A DNA stretch of 64,000 bases. Source: JABDQA01 sp963759125 (GTDB taxonomy: Bacteria; Desulfobacterota; Desulfobulbia; Desulfobulbales; Desulfocapsaceae). Location of the stretch: NCBI GenBank assembly GCA_963759125.1, contig CAVWXN010000005.1, forward strand, positions 496,001 through 560,000, in the 5' to 3' direction. The notes below the pieces were generated by a model. That model did no database searches and had not been told where the DNA came from. It saw only the letters and a list, made by a program, of their open reading frames with translations. The translations under genes were made by a program, and so were the position numbers. Positions 8,370 to 16,762 of this stretch are shown here, piece after piece. The first letter of the stretch is position 1. Each line of letters begins with the position of its first letter.

Positions 8370-8944
8370 TAACGCTCAACCGCCGCAACCTGGTCTGGCT
8401 CATACCAGTCCTGATAATCCTAACCTTTCCTGTGTGGCGACTGCCGGTTTCTTCTTTTCTTGCGCCCCGCGGACTCGAGGAGGAGAGCAGCATTGAGTCC
8501 GGTCCTCAAAAAGAGCATGATTTCGTCATGCAGAAGGTGCTTATCACCCAGAATCAGGCGGGCCAGACGACAGCTGAAATACGGGCCAGACAGGCCTACA
8601 CCAGTGATAAACCCGACGAGTTCGTGCTGGTGGATATCGATTCAGATCTGTTTGACGAACAGGGCGATATGGTCAATGTCAAAGCCGATTCAGGGATCTA
8701 CAACACCCAGACAAGACACTTGATCTTAAACAAAAACGTGGTCGTCAACCGGGCATCCCAGCAGCAGAAGCTGTTCACCGATCTCCTTCATTATTATGAC
8801 GATAAACGGATCATCGATTCGCCCGTTGCCACCCGGATGGTTGCCGAGGGGGCCGAGATCAAAGGCTCCAGCCTCAGGTATGATATCGTCACGGGACAAT
8901 ACCTTGTCGGCGGCCGGGTCTATTGCATTCTGCAAACCGAATAG
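8366..8944 (+). CDS. lptC: LPS export periplasmic protein LptC
   Basis: A 192-residue LptC-like protein. A single N-terminal membrane segment (LVWLIPVLIILTFPVW) anchors a periplasmic beta-jellyroll domain (residues about 45-190) that passes lipopolysaccharide from the LptBFG transporter to LptA. The pattern TAEIRARQAYTS, KADSGIYNTQTRHLIL and GSSLRYDIVTGQYLVGG is typical of the LptC/OstA-like repeat. The ATG overlaps the kdsC stop (ATGA), so it belongs to the KDO operon. The usual partners lptA and lptB do not follow; a convergent trmO gene ends 3 bases downstream, so the rest of the Lpt system must lie elsewhere. Confidence 0.88.
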   Translation: MITLNRRNLVWLIPVLIILTFPVWRLPVSSFLAPRGLEEESSIESGPQKEHDFVMQKVLITQNQAGQTTAEIRARQAYTSDKPDEFVLVDIDSDLFDEQGDMVNVKADSGIYNTQTRHLILNKNVVVNRASQQQKLFTDLLHYYDDKRIIDSPVATRMVAEGAEIKGSSLRYDIVTGQYLVGGRVYCILQTE

Positions 8945-8947
8945 TCC

Positions 8948-9682
8948 CTATCCCACCTTCTCGCAGGAACTTACTCTGCAGGTAGCAGCTCTGACCTGCC
9001 AACGTACGTTGACATCGTAGAGCCGCATGCCAAACGTCTCTTTTTTTTCACGCTGTGCGGGCGGCCGTGGATCTTCTCTAAGTATCTCGGTGATGAGCTG
9101 CTGCAAGGGAACACCTGTTTCATTTTCATAGGCACTGCAGAATTGAACCGCCGGGGGCAGAAACTCAATGTCCAGCTTTTCGAAAGCACGGTCCGCCCAC
9201 CCCTCGGACGCCTCATCAAGGCTGTCGCTTGATGGCAGGTACGGTTTAATATCAACTACCGGTGTTCCGTCCAGCAGGTCCACTCCGGCCAGAACCAGCT
9301 CCACCCCGTTGTCAACATCGATGTGCTTGAGCTGCACCGCAGAGAGTCCCATGAAATTGGGCCGGTGGGGACTCCTGGTGGCCCAGATACCCTTCCGCTC
9401 GATGCCTCCCAGCCGTGGTGGACGTACTGTTGTTTTCCAGCCTTCCGCCCTGGCCTGATGAAAGAGAAACTGGATCCAGACGTGGCTGAATTCTTCCAGC
9501 CCGCGCACCATTTCCCGACGATTGAACGGCTCAACCAGCCTGAGTCGTGCCTCGGCTGAAGGGGCCAGCCCGGATTGCCGGGGCGTACCGAATTTTTCAC
9601 TGAAACAGGAATTGATATAACCAATGACCTCTATGGGCACCTTCTCTATCATCTTCGCACCTGAGTTTTTGCTTTTGCTCAT
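8948..9682 (-). CDS. trmO: tRNA m6t6A37 methyltransferase TrmO (TsaA family)
   Basis: A 244-residue TrmO/TsaA family protein. TrmO uses S-adenosylmethionine to N6-methylate threonylcarbamoyl-adenosine at position 37 of threonine tRNAs. The N-terminal beta-barrel is recognisable from EVIGYINSCFSEKFGTPRQS, LEEFSHVWIQFLFHQ, and RPPRLGG followed by GIWATRSPHRPNFMGLS. The region VDLLDGTPVVDIKPYLPSSD is the other family hallmark, and the C-terminal 70 residues match the longer bacterial version. It is convergent with lptC with almost no gap. Confidence 0.93.
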   Translation of the reverse strand: MSKSKNSGAKMIEKVPIEVIGYINSCFSEKFGTPRQSGLAPSAEARLRLVEPFNRREMVRGLEEFSHVWIQFLFHQARAEGWKTTVRPPRLGGIERKGIWATRSPHRPNFMGLSAVQLKHIDVDNGVELVLAGVDLLDGTPVVDIKPYLPSSDSLDEASEGWADRAFEKLDIEFLPPAVQFCSAYENETGVPLQQLITEILREDPRPPAQREKKETFGMRLYDVNVRWQVRAATCRVSSCEKVG

Positions 9683-9915
9683 TTTAGGGTGTAGGCTTCA
9701 AGCTCAAAAGTGTTGACGGAGAAATAGGGGCACGCTAACCTAGCCCTACATTCGACGAACTTTCGATTCCCTGGACCTTACTCTGCTACTCTAAATGGGT
9801 TATCCGGAAATTTCGATACTTGAAAGTGCACGGCAGCCTTGCGTGCTTGCCTCTCTGCTGAGCCGGCTCTGCCGCAGCAGCGTTTCGACTACCCCTGAAG
9901 TAAACAGGAAAAATC

Positions 9916-10326
9916 ATGTTAAAACGTTTCACCATCTCACTCGATGAAAAGCTGCTCGAAAGGTTCGACACCGTTATCAAACAGCAGAAGTATGTCAATC
10001 GTTCAGAGGCGATCAGGGACCTGATCCGCTCTTCTTTTGTCGAGGAGGAATGGCAGGCTGACAAAGATGTCGTCGGGGTCATTTCCATGGTCTATGACCA
10101 TCATCAGCCCAAACTGCAGGAAAAGGTGACCGAGATTCAGCATGATTATCACCACCAGATCGTCTCCGCCACCCATATTCACATGGATCATCACAACTGT
10201 CTCGAGGTCGTCATCGTCAAGGGTAAAGCCGGATCAGTCCATGAACTTGCCGACCGGCTCCGTTCTCTGCGCGGAGTTCGAAACTGCAAAATGGCAATGA
10301 GCACCACCGGTAAGGATCTGCATTGA
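9916..10326 (+). CDS. nikR: Nickel-responsive regulator NikR
   Basis: A 136-residue NikR, a ribbon-helix-helix repressor (residues 1-50) fused to an ACT-like nickel-binding domain. The known high-affinity Ni ligands of E. coli NikR are present at the same numbers: His76, His87, His89 and Cys95 (in HDYHHQ, THIHMDHHNC). With nickel bound, NikR shuts off nickel uptake genes. No nickel transporter or hydrogenase gene is adjacent, so its target genes lie elsewhere. The 230-base region upstream contains TTGACG and TAACCT 17 bases apart near 9713-9741, a weak promoter candidate. Confidence 0.96.
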   Translation: MLKRFTISLDEKLLERFDTVIKQQKYVNRSEAIRDLIRSSFVEEEWQADKDVVGVISMVYDHHQPKLQEKVTEIQHDYHHQIVSATHIHMDHHNCLEVVIVKGKAGSVHELADRLRSLRGVRNCKMAMSTTGKDLH

Positions 10327-10397
10327 ACTATAACCCGACCCGGGGGAAATAAAAGAAACTCTCGAGTCCTTTCTTCCCAGAGCTACCTCTCTGATCG

Positions 10398-11459
10398 ATG
10401 ACCACTGAACTGGCCTGCTTCATATCTCCTCACGGTTTCGGCCATGCCACCCGGACCATCGGGCTGCTTCAGGCCCTGCAGGATCGAATTCCGGAGCTAA
10501 GGGCCAGGATTTTTACCACGCTGCCGCAGTCACTGTTTGAGACGTCTGAGGTGGACTTTTCGTATCATTTTATGAATACCGACGTAGGTCTCGTCCAACA
10601 TGATGCCTTCACGGAAGATCGCCAGAAGTCGATTCAGAACCTGGCTGAACTCCTTCCTTTTGGGACTTCACTCCTAAACCGCTGCGCCGAATTATGCCGC
10701 TCATGCCGGCTGATCATCTGCGATATCAGTTCTCTTGGGATAGAGGTCGGACAGGCGGCACACATCCCATCGCTGCTGGTCGAAAACTTCACCTGGGACT
10801 GGATCTATTCTCAAATGGGCCCGGAATCGGGGTATGAGCCCTTCAGTGAAATTTTATCAACCTCCTACGATAAAGCCGATTACAGAGTCCAGACCGATCC
10901 GGTCTGCAACCCGGTTCCCTGTGATCTTCATTGTGCACCGATAGCCAGGAAACAGGTAATGACGCCTACCAGGGTGAAAGAGGAGATCGCTGCCGGTCGG
11001 CGTAAAATCGTACTTATTTCCATGGGCGGATTTGCCTTCGACCCGCCTTTTATCAGTGACCTGCAGCACCATAAAGACTATTATTTTGTCGTTGCAGGTC
11101 AGAGCAAAAGCGAGACAAGGAGTGACAACATCAGACTGCTGGGTACCCACTCAGCGCTGCACCATCCCGACCTGATAAACAGCGCCGACCTGCTGATCTG
11201 CAAAAGCGGCTATTCCACTATTGCTGAGTGCCAGCAGACCGCCACGCCGATCTGCTGTGTCACTACGAAGCGCTTTGCCGAATCGGAGGTGATAGAACAC
11301 TACGTCAGTGAAGAGATGAATGGGGAAGTTATTGAGCAGAGTTACTTTCTCGACGGCACCTGGATCAAAAACCTGGAAGAGATGATGCTGCGCAGACGGG
11401 AGCCGCTGCCGCTCAACGGGGCCGACCAGGCGGCCGAATTCATTTATTCTCTTCTTTGA
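10398..11459 (+). CDS. MurG/GT28-like glycosyltransferase
   Basis: A 353-residue protein with the two-domain GT-B layout of the MurG/GT28 type. The N-terminus FISPHGFGHATRTIGLLQAL is the glycine-rich loop seen in UDP-sugar transferases that act on lipid acceptors or natural products. The C-terminal half has VLISMGGFAF, then RLLGTHSALHHPDLINSADLLICKSGYSTIAECQQT, the donor-binding region with a conserved GYST-E stretch. I recognise the fold but not the substrate; family members are often annotated only as glycosyltransferase. It is 71 bases after nikR on the same strand and convergent with a thioesterase gene. Confidence 0.75.
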   Translation: MTTELACFISPHGFGHATRTIGLLQALQDRIPELRARIFTTLPQSLFETSEVDFSYHFMNTDVGLVQHDAFTEDRQKSIQNLAELLPFGTSLLNRCAELCRSCRLIICDISSLGIEVGQAAHIPSLLVENFTWDWIYSQMGPESGYEPFSEILSTSYDKADYRVQTDPVCNPVPCDLHCAPIARKQVMTPTRVKEEIAAGRRKIVLISMGGFAFDPPFISDLQHHKDYYFVVAGQSKSETRSDNIRLLGTHSALHHPDLINSADLLICKSGYSTIAECQQTATPICCVTTKRFAESEVIEHYVSEEMNGEVIEQSYFLDGTWIKNLEEMMLRRREPLPLNGADQAAEFIYSLL

Positions 11460-11470
11460 TTGGGGTACGC

Positions 11471-11980
11471 TCAGGGAAGCTCAATCTCAAGGGGATCGTC
11501 TTCCTGGGCCACGATCTGCCACTGTTCACCTTCGAAATCGTCTTCGGTGATATTGGCCAGCGACATCTTCAGATAACGGCCCTTACCTTCAACCGCAACC
11601 GTCCCGTCGGCCAGAACAATTTCGCCCGTTCCCTCAAAGGTTCTTTTATTCTCGAAAGTCACCCTGGCCCTGACCAGCACTTCCTGGTCCAGCGGCACCG
11701 GTTTTCTGAACTTCATCGAAAATTCAAGGGTGACGCCCCAGACCCCGGACCCCTCATGATTGATAACTAATCTGCCCAGGGTCTCATCGAGGATGGCCGC
11801 TGATATGCCGCCATGCAGCCGGCCGGGATAACTCTGATGGGCTTCGGCCGGAAAGAACCTGGCAAGCAGTTCACCGTTCTCCAGCTCATAAAAATCACTT
11901 TTCAAACCAAAATCATTTTCCAGCCCGCAGACGAAGCAATCTCTTGAGTTGGGCTGTTTTCCTGTCACTTTCAGCTTCAA
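11471..11980 (-). CDS. PaaI-family hotdog thioesterase
   Basis: A 169-residue hotdog-fold protein of the PaaI/acyl-CoA thioesterase group. The N-terminal SRDCFVCGLEN is a Cys-pair signature common in this subgroup, and the catalytic segment is YPGRLHGGISAAILDETLG with the conserved HGG. The predicted reaction is hydrolysis of an acyl-CoA or acyl-ACP thioester; the substrate is unknown. The start is a TTG at 11980 preceded by GGAG at good distance; a GTG four codons in is the alternative. It is the last gene of a minus-strand cluster with an OleA-like condensing enzyme, AMMECR1 and a Cys-cluster protein, which makes a link with fatty-acyl or polyketide-like chemistry plausible. Confidence 0.82.
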   Translation of the reverse strand: MKLKVTGKQPNSRDCFVCGLENDFGLKSDFYELENGELLARFFPAEAHQSYPGRLHGGISAAILDETLGRLVINHEGSGVWGVTLEFSMKFRKPVPLDQEVLVRARVTFENKRTFEGTGEIVLADGTVAVEGKGRYLKMSLANITEDDFEGEQWQIVAQEDDPLEIELP

Positions 11981-12017
11981 GGCAGACTCCAGTCACTGTG
12001 TTTTTGGAAAATTTTGC

Positions 12018-12650
12018 TTACGGTCTTGTGGGGCGATCCGAGCACTGGGGCAGATCCGGTGGACCGCTGATCAGCATTGAAGCAATCGTCCGCTTGACCT
12101 TGGGTACCAGGTGTCTCTTTCCGGCCAGAAACTCATGTTCCAGCAGAACCAAGCGTTTGAGCAGATCGGTACGCTCCATGAGAGGAACTTCATTTTCTGC
12201 AAGCCCTTGCCCCTCAACCAGATCCTGGCATCTGAAGCAGCCCGGAAATCGCAACTGCTGGCCGTCCGGCCGGGTCATCGAGGCGGGAACCCCGTGGGTA
12301 CGGCAGACCATCAGCCGATGCCTGTAGAGTGAGCATCTGCCTTCCTGGTTGACCGGACACATGATCCTGGGCCTCTCACCGGCACCAATCAGCTTGTGGG
12401 CTTCGAGTTCATAAGCTTTAGCCCTGGACAGCAAGGCCTCTCGGTCTTGGTCCGGAAGCGCGGCGACCCCCTCCCAGAGATAGGCCCACTCGATATAGGT
12501 GTGGTGCAGAAAGTATGAATCGCAGCAATTATCCGGGCAGCCGTCGCAGCCATGTCCCAGCACCCCAGCAACTGCGTCGTAAGCTTTCTCCATATCCTCG
12601 TAGAGGATTCCGAGCTCTTCAGTCAGCCCGGGGGTAAGATTCAACAGCAT
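12018..12650 (-). CDS. Cys-cluster protein, YkgJ-like
   Basis: A 210-residue cytoplasmic protein with grouped cysteines: GHGCDGCPDNCCDSYF near residue 33, CPVNQEGRCSLY near 97, VCRTHGVP, and a CFRCQD segment near 138. The layout resembles the YkgJ Zn/Fe-chelating family, whose function is unknown, but I do not recognise a specific subfamily. A clear GAGGAG precedes the ATG. The first 32 bases overlap the end of the AMMECR1 gene, so the two are translationally linked. Its second half is mostly helical with no membrane segments. Confidence 0.72.
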   Translation of the reverse strand: MLLNLTPGLTEELGILYEDMEKAYDAVAGVLGHGCDGCPDNCCDSYFLHHTYIEWAYLWEGVAALPDQDREALLSRAKAYELEAHKLIGAGERPRIMCPVNQEGRCSLYRHRLMVCRTHGVPASMTRPDGQQLRFPGCFRCQDLVEGQGLAENEVPLMERTDLLKRLVLLEHEFLAGKRHLVPKVKRTIASMLISGPPDLPQCSDRPTRP

Positions 12651-13224
12651 CTGTCTCCTCGTTAAAACTCTGAACCTGGTATAAATAAATTTCGATATCC
12701 CTGTCCCGCCAGGCCGTCGGCAACAAGCCTGCTTTGCGGCAAAGATGTTCCATGAATTGCTGGGGCTCGGGCAGCTGCTTCCAGACCTGGGGGAGAAATG
12801 TTACCCGGGCTTTGCCCTTTTTCAGTATTACCCCATCCGTGCCGGGGCGCAGTTTGGCCAGCAGGTCGTTTCCGTCCTCAAAGTGGAGTCGAGCCGGTCT
12901 GCTCAGAACCGAAATATCGATCCGAACCCGTTCAAACTCCTCCTTGCTGAGCGGCGAGAAACGGTGATCGTTGAAGGCGGCGTGCCGGGCATTCTGGGCG
13001 AGTGACTCGAGCAGGGGGCCGGTAGCTTCCAGGTTGCCAATGCAGCCCCGCAACTGACCGTCCTTCTTCAGGGTTATGAAGGTTGCCAGATCCTGTTTCA
13101 GTACCTCATCCTCAAGGCCACGCTGGTCCACCGCCTCAACCAGACCCAACTGCTGAGCTATGGTTTCACGGGCCAGTTTCAATAATCTTCGGCCGTGTAC
13201 TACGGGTATTTGATTCGACATCAT
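12619..13224 (-). CDS. amrA: AmmeMemoRadiSam system protein A (AMMECR1 domain)
   Basis: A 201-residue AMMECR1-domain protein. The family signature TLKKDGQLRGCIGN is near residue 51, with FSPLSKEEFERVRIDISVLS and GVILKKGKARVTFLPQVW following. In many bacteria and archaea this protein is encoded with a Memo homologue and a radical SAM enzyme (the AmmeMemoRadiSam set); recent family knowledge links this set to tRNA or small-molecule modification but the role is unsettled. Neither partner is here. Instead, the gene sits 5 bases downstream of an OleA-like condensing enzyme and overlaps the Cys-cluster gene. Confidence 0.9.
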   Translation of the reverse strand: MMSNQIPVVHGRRLLKLARETIAQQLGLVEAVDQRGLEDEVLKQDLATFITLKKDGQLRGCIGNLEATGPLLESLAQNARHAAFNDHRFSPLSKEEFERVRIDISVLSRPARLHFEDGNDLLAKLRPGTDGVILKKGKARVTFLPQVWKQLPEPQQFMEHLCRKAGLLPTAWRDRDIEIYLYQVQSFNEETDAVESYPRAD

Positions 13225-13229
13225 TGCAC

Positions 13230-14270
13230 CTACCAGGTAACGCCGAGCATCAAGCAGTTGATTCCACTTCCGATTCCCAGCATTGCGCCCTTCATTCCCG
13301 GGGCAAAACGTTGCTTTTCAATGGCCATGGCCATGGTCACAGGGGCAGACACCGAACCGACATTACCAAGAAAAGGCAGGGTCTCGAAATTTTTCTCGGC
13401 CGTCAGTGCCAACCGCTCGAACAGCAGTCTGGCATGGGCGGAGCCAACCTGATGGCAGCAATAACAGTCGATATCTTCATCTTGCCAACCGCTTGCCGAT
13501 GAGAAAAGCTCCCAGGTCCGCTTAGCGGTTTCAATTCCCTGGATAAGCAGCTCTTCGGAATCGGTGGCCATCAGGGTAGTCTCCGGTGCCGACTGCCCTC
13601 CCAGGCAGAGGTCGGAAAAATCGGTGTTGGCCAACCAGGCACAATGGGCCAGCTGGGGTCTGTCTGCGGTTGCCCCTGAACTGCGGCACATGTAGAGTCC
13701 CACGGCACCAGAACCGATGGTCAGGGAGGCAAAGGCAGGTTTGATCGACTTGCGGGTCAGCGACCTGTCGGTGAGTAAGGTCTGGATGGTCGACTCGATA
13801 AGCGCTTCCGCTGTTTCCCCTGAAACCACCAGCCCATTCTCGACCTGGCCCTGCTCGATCATGCTGCCCAGCAGCACCATGCCGTCCAGAAACCCCAGAC
13901 AGGCATTGGAGATATCGAGCACCAGGCAACCCGGGGACAAGCCCAGAGAGTGATGCACGAAAGAGGCCGTGGCCGGCTCCATCATATCCCTCGACACCGA
14001 AGTGAAGAGCAGGGATTGAATCTCTGCCGGGTCGATTCCCGCCTTTTTGATGGTTGCCCGCCCCGCCATTGAAGCGGCCTGGCTCGGCTTGGTTCCGGGC
14101 TCCCATAGGCGGCGCTCCCGGATTCCGCTCATCATCTCCAGTCTTCCGTCCGGCAGCCTGAGGCGTTCGTAAACCGCAGCCAGTCGCTGTTCGACAGCCT
14201 CGGAACTCAGTGTCCTCGGCGGCATTTCATAACCAAAGGTGTGCAGGCAGACGTTGGTAAAAGACGACAT
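13230..14270 (-). CDS. OleA/FabH-like 3-oxoacyl-ACP synthase III
   Basis: A 346-residue thiolase-fold condensing enzyme. It has the KAS III triad: Cys124 in DISNACLGFLDG, His273 in CCHQVGSAH and Asn303 in GNVGSVSAP. Several stretches fit OleA, the head-to-head acyl condensing enzyme of long-chain olefin synthesis, better than housekeeping FabH: the EPATA segment at 98-102 (OleA uses a Glu there), WELF around 253, and the C-terminus GIGSGINCLMLGV. OleB, OleC and OleD are not nearby, so the product is uncertain; a generic KAS III is the alternative. It heads a four-gene minus-strand cluster with AMMECR1, a Cys-cluster protein and a hotdog thioesterase. Confidence 0.8.
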   Translation of the reverse strand: MSSFTNVCLHTFGYEMPPRTLSSEAVEQRLAAVYERLRLPDGRLEMMSGIRERRLWEPGTKPSQAASMAGRATIKKAGIDPAEIQSLLFTSVSRDMMEPATASFVHHSLGLSPGCLVLDISNACLGFLDGMVLLGSMIEQGQVENGLVVSGETAEALIESTIQTLLTDRSLTRKSIKPAFASLTIGSGAVGLYMCRSSGATADRPQLAHCAWLANTDFSDLCLGGQSAPETTLMATDSEELLIQGIETAKRTWELFSSASGWQDEDIDCYCCHQVGSAHARLLFERLALTAEKNFETLPFLGNVGSVSAPVTMAMAIEKQRFAPGMKGAMLGIGSGINCLMLGVTW

Positions 14271-14422
14271 GGGAAATTACGGGAAGCTTATCCTTACCAG
14301 CGGGTGATTGTTGTGAGCGAACACCTCATGTGGCGGCTGCGCTAAATTCATCTTCTTTATCAGCTGTAGATTCGAGTTCGCCTTCATTGGTCCAAGTCAG
14401 GATTTACAAACAAGGCACTATA

Positions 14423-16567
14423 TCACGAAGTCCCCGATTCATCCACCTCAGACCTGGTGATTTCCCAGCACCTGAAGTTTCTTCCCACCCCTGGCAGATC
14501 GGGCGACGACATTGTCCGACTGATATCCCTGCAGTTATATTTTTTCAGCACCGTCGAATCGAGCTCAAACCCGGGTATGAGAGATGACACGAGCAGCCGC
14601 CCTCCGTCAGTCAGAGCAGCGAGTACCCGGCCAAGAAGATGGGGGTGCCCCGACGACACATCAAAAGTTGAAGACTTTGACAGCCTGTACCTCTTCTGGC
14701 GCAAACAGACATAGATGAGGTCGAATGGTTCACTGTTATTTTTCAACCAGGCCATCACATCATCTGTAACAATAGCATGGTTCCCAGGATACAGACCGTT
14801 ACGGCTGAAGTTCATCGACAGCGTCTCCTCATCTCTAGCGGACACCCCGATGGCTACCGTTTTTCTCGCCCCTCCGAGAACGGCGCTGACTATTGCCCCA
14901 CCGCTGGAATCGTAGATACTGAGAAATCTTCCCTGGCCGACTGTTTCGCCGATCAGCTGCCTGACGAACCTCTGCTCCGGAAAAAACGGCAACCGCCGAT
15001 CATTTACTGAACCGACCAGAAATTTTGAGGTCCCCTCCCCTAGTTCGAACAGGTTTTGACGCCCGCTCCCTTTCTTCGGTGCAGCCTGCGGGGCCCGGCT
15101 GCGGTTGACCGCCACCCGGTCCCGGCTGAGGTCGAATAAGCTGCGCACGGTATGTGTTACCTGGCTGAATCGTTCGTCCGCCAGGCGGGTGTTTTTTCCT
15201 GGCGGCGGCCGAAATTCCTTGATGTAGAGTTGATTGCCCACCATATCTATGGCCACATTGAATTGGGGGAGATCACGGTCATAAAGTCTGAACCAGTCAA
15301 GATTCCGGGCAACAGCCCAGGGGTGAAGTTTGCGGAAATTTTTTTTCAAGCGGTTGCTCAGCTCCGTCCTCTCTTCCTCAGCCAGCCTGTCTTGCAACCG
15401 CCAATCCTTGAGCTCGGTGTGTTCTTGTATTGGCAGTGGGGTGCCGCTGAACAGCCGGCAGGCAAGGGGACCATTGAAAATTTTAGTACTCGAGTCGAAC
15501 CCTATTTTGAAGCGGTCCGCATAGTCGGGTGCAGCCGTAAACAGAGTGATTCTCCAGTCTGAAAATTCCCGCTGGAAGCATTCCCCCATATGCCGGTAGA
15601 GATGTTTCACCGCTTGGCTGTCCGATAGACGTTCACCGTACGGGGGATTGCAGACCAGAAATCCGGGCTGCTCCAGCGTGTTTTTCAAGCCATGTATTTC
15701 CTGCTGCTCAACGCTTATTCTGTCCTCAAAACCTGCCCTGCTGATATTTTTTCGGGCCGCCCGAACCGCTGTACGATCGCCATCATAGCCAAGCAAAGGC
15801 GGCCAGTTTTGCTGCTGGGAGACGGCCTCGCGCTCCATTGCCTCAGCAATCAGTTCTTCCCAGAGCTCCCTCTGGTGACCTCCCCAGCCGGTCACCCCGA
15901 AATAGGACCGGCCCAGCCCCGGCGCCGAGTCAGCCCTCATCAGGGCCGCTTCTATCAACAGCGTTGCCGAACCGCACATCGGGTCAAGCAGAGGGGTCTC
16001 GCCATCCCAGCCACTGAGAGCGATAATCGCCGCTGCCAGGTTTTCCTTCAGCGGGGCAGGTCCGGATGCCGCCCGATAGCCGCGCCGATGCAGCCCTTCG
16101 CCCGACAGATCAAGACCAATCAAAGCCCGATCCCCATGAACCTGCAGGTAAACCCTGACAGATGGGCGCTGTACCTGCACGCTGGGTCTTGTCCCTTGAC
16201 GTTCCCGGAAGCGGTCAGCAATGGCATCCTTGATTCGGAGCGCTCCAAACATACTGTTGGTAACCGGGCCTGGGGCTGACAAAATACAATCCACCGCAAA
16301 ACTATCCCGGGTGGAAAAATGATCTTCCCAGATGATAGACTTCGCCCCCTCATAAAGATCATCTGTATCCCCGATGTCGAACTCGGAAAGAACCAGGACC
16401 ACGCGGGAGGAAAACCGGGACCAGAGACAGGCACGATAGCCAGCTTCGAGCGGGCCGACCCAGCGAATCATCCCCCTTGATGAGCTGGTTATCCCGGCTC
16501 TGAAGTTCTTTAATTCGTCAACGACCAGATCTTCCAGGCCGGCCCCGCAGGTTGAGATAAAATGCAT
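14423..16567 (-). CDS. rlmL: 23S rRNA methyltransferase RlmKL, second domain degenerate
   Basis: A 714-residue protein with the RlmKL architecture: THUMP domain (about 45-155), an RlmL-type methyltransferase (160-380) that makes m2G2445 in 23S rRNA, and an RlmK-type domain (about 500-705) that would make m7G2069. The first domain is intact, with the SAM motif LLDPMCGSATLLIEAAL at 193-209 and the catalytic NPPYGERL at 307-314. In the second domain the usual DPPTFSNSK motif is replaced by VCLRQKRYRLSK (620-631) and the glycine-rich SAM loop by LSIYDSSGGAIV. The fold seems retained (LGGARKTVAIGVS, TFDVSSGH), but the m7G activity is probably lost. The gene is alone and divergent from pal. Confidence 0.9.
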   Translation of the reverse strand: MHFISTCGAGLEDLVVDELKNFRAGITSSSRGMIRWVGPLEAGYRACLWSRFSSRVVLVLSEFDIGDTDDLYEGAKSIIWEDHFSTRDSFAVDCILSAPGPVTNSMFGALRIKDAIADRFRERQGTRPSVQVQRPSVRVYLQVHGDRALIGLDLSGEGLHRRGYRAASGPAPLKENLAAAIIALSGWDGETPLLDPMCGSATLLIEAALMRADSAPGLGRSYFGVTGWGGHQRELWEELIAEAMEREAVSQQQNWPPLLGYDGDRTAVRAARKNISRAGFEDRISVEQQEIHGLKNTLEQPGFLVCNPPYGERLSDSQAVKHLYRHMGECFQREFSDWRITLFTAAPDYADRFKIGFDSSTKIFNGPLACRLFSGTPLPIQEHTELKDWRLQDRLAEEERTELSNRLKKNFRKLHPWAVARNLDWFRLYDRDLPQFNVAIDMVGNQLYIKEFRPPPGKNTRLADERFSQVTHTVRSLFDLSRDRVAVNRSRAPQAAPKKGSGRQNLFELGEGTSKFLVGSVNDRRLPFFPEQRFVRQLIGETVGQGRFLSIYDSSGGAIVSAVLGGARKTVAIGVSARDEETLSMNFSRNGLYPGNHAIVTDDVMAWLKNNSEPFDLIYVCLRQKRYRLSKSSTFDVSSGHPHLLGRVLAALTDGGRLLVSSLIPGFELDSTVLKKYNCRDISRTMSSPDLPGVGRNFRCWEITRSEVDESGTS

Positions 16568-16676
16568 ATGCCCTCAATTTAATGATATAAACAAAACTAA
16601 TGGTATCAGACACATAGATGATCTTTGTCAGCGCTTGCTTCGGTCCCCAAAATCGCTCTCAGCCACCATAAAAACC

Positions 16677-16704
16677 TTGACCTCAGTAGCAATCAGGCTA
16701 GAAT
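16677..16704 (+). promoter_or_regulatory. Candidate sigma-70 promoter for pal
   Basis: TTGACC and TAGAAT separated by 16 bases, about 60 bases before the pal start, in a gap of 195 bases between divergent genes. Confidence 0.5.
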
Positions 16705-16762
16705 AGATAATCGGTTCAAAATCCACTAACTCCCAAAATCAACCAGAGCAAGAGGAGCAGAG

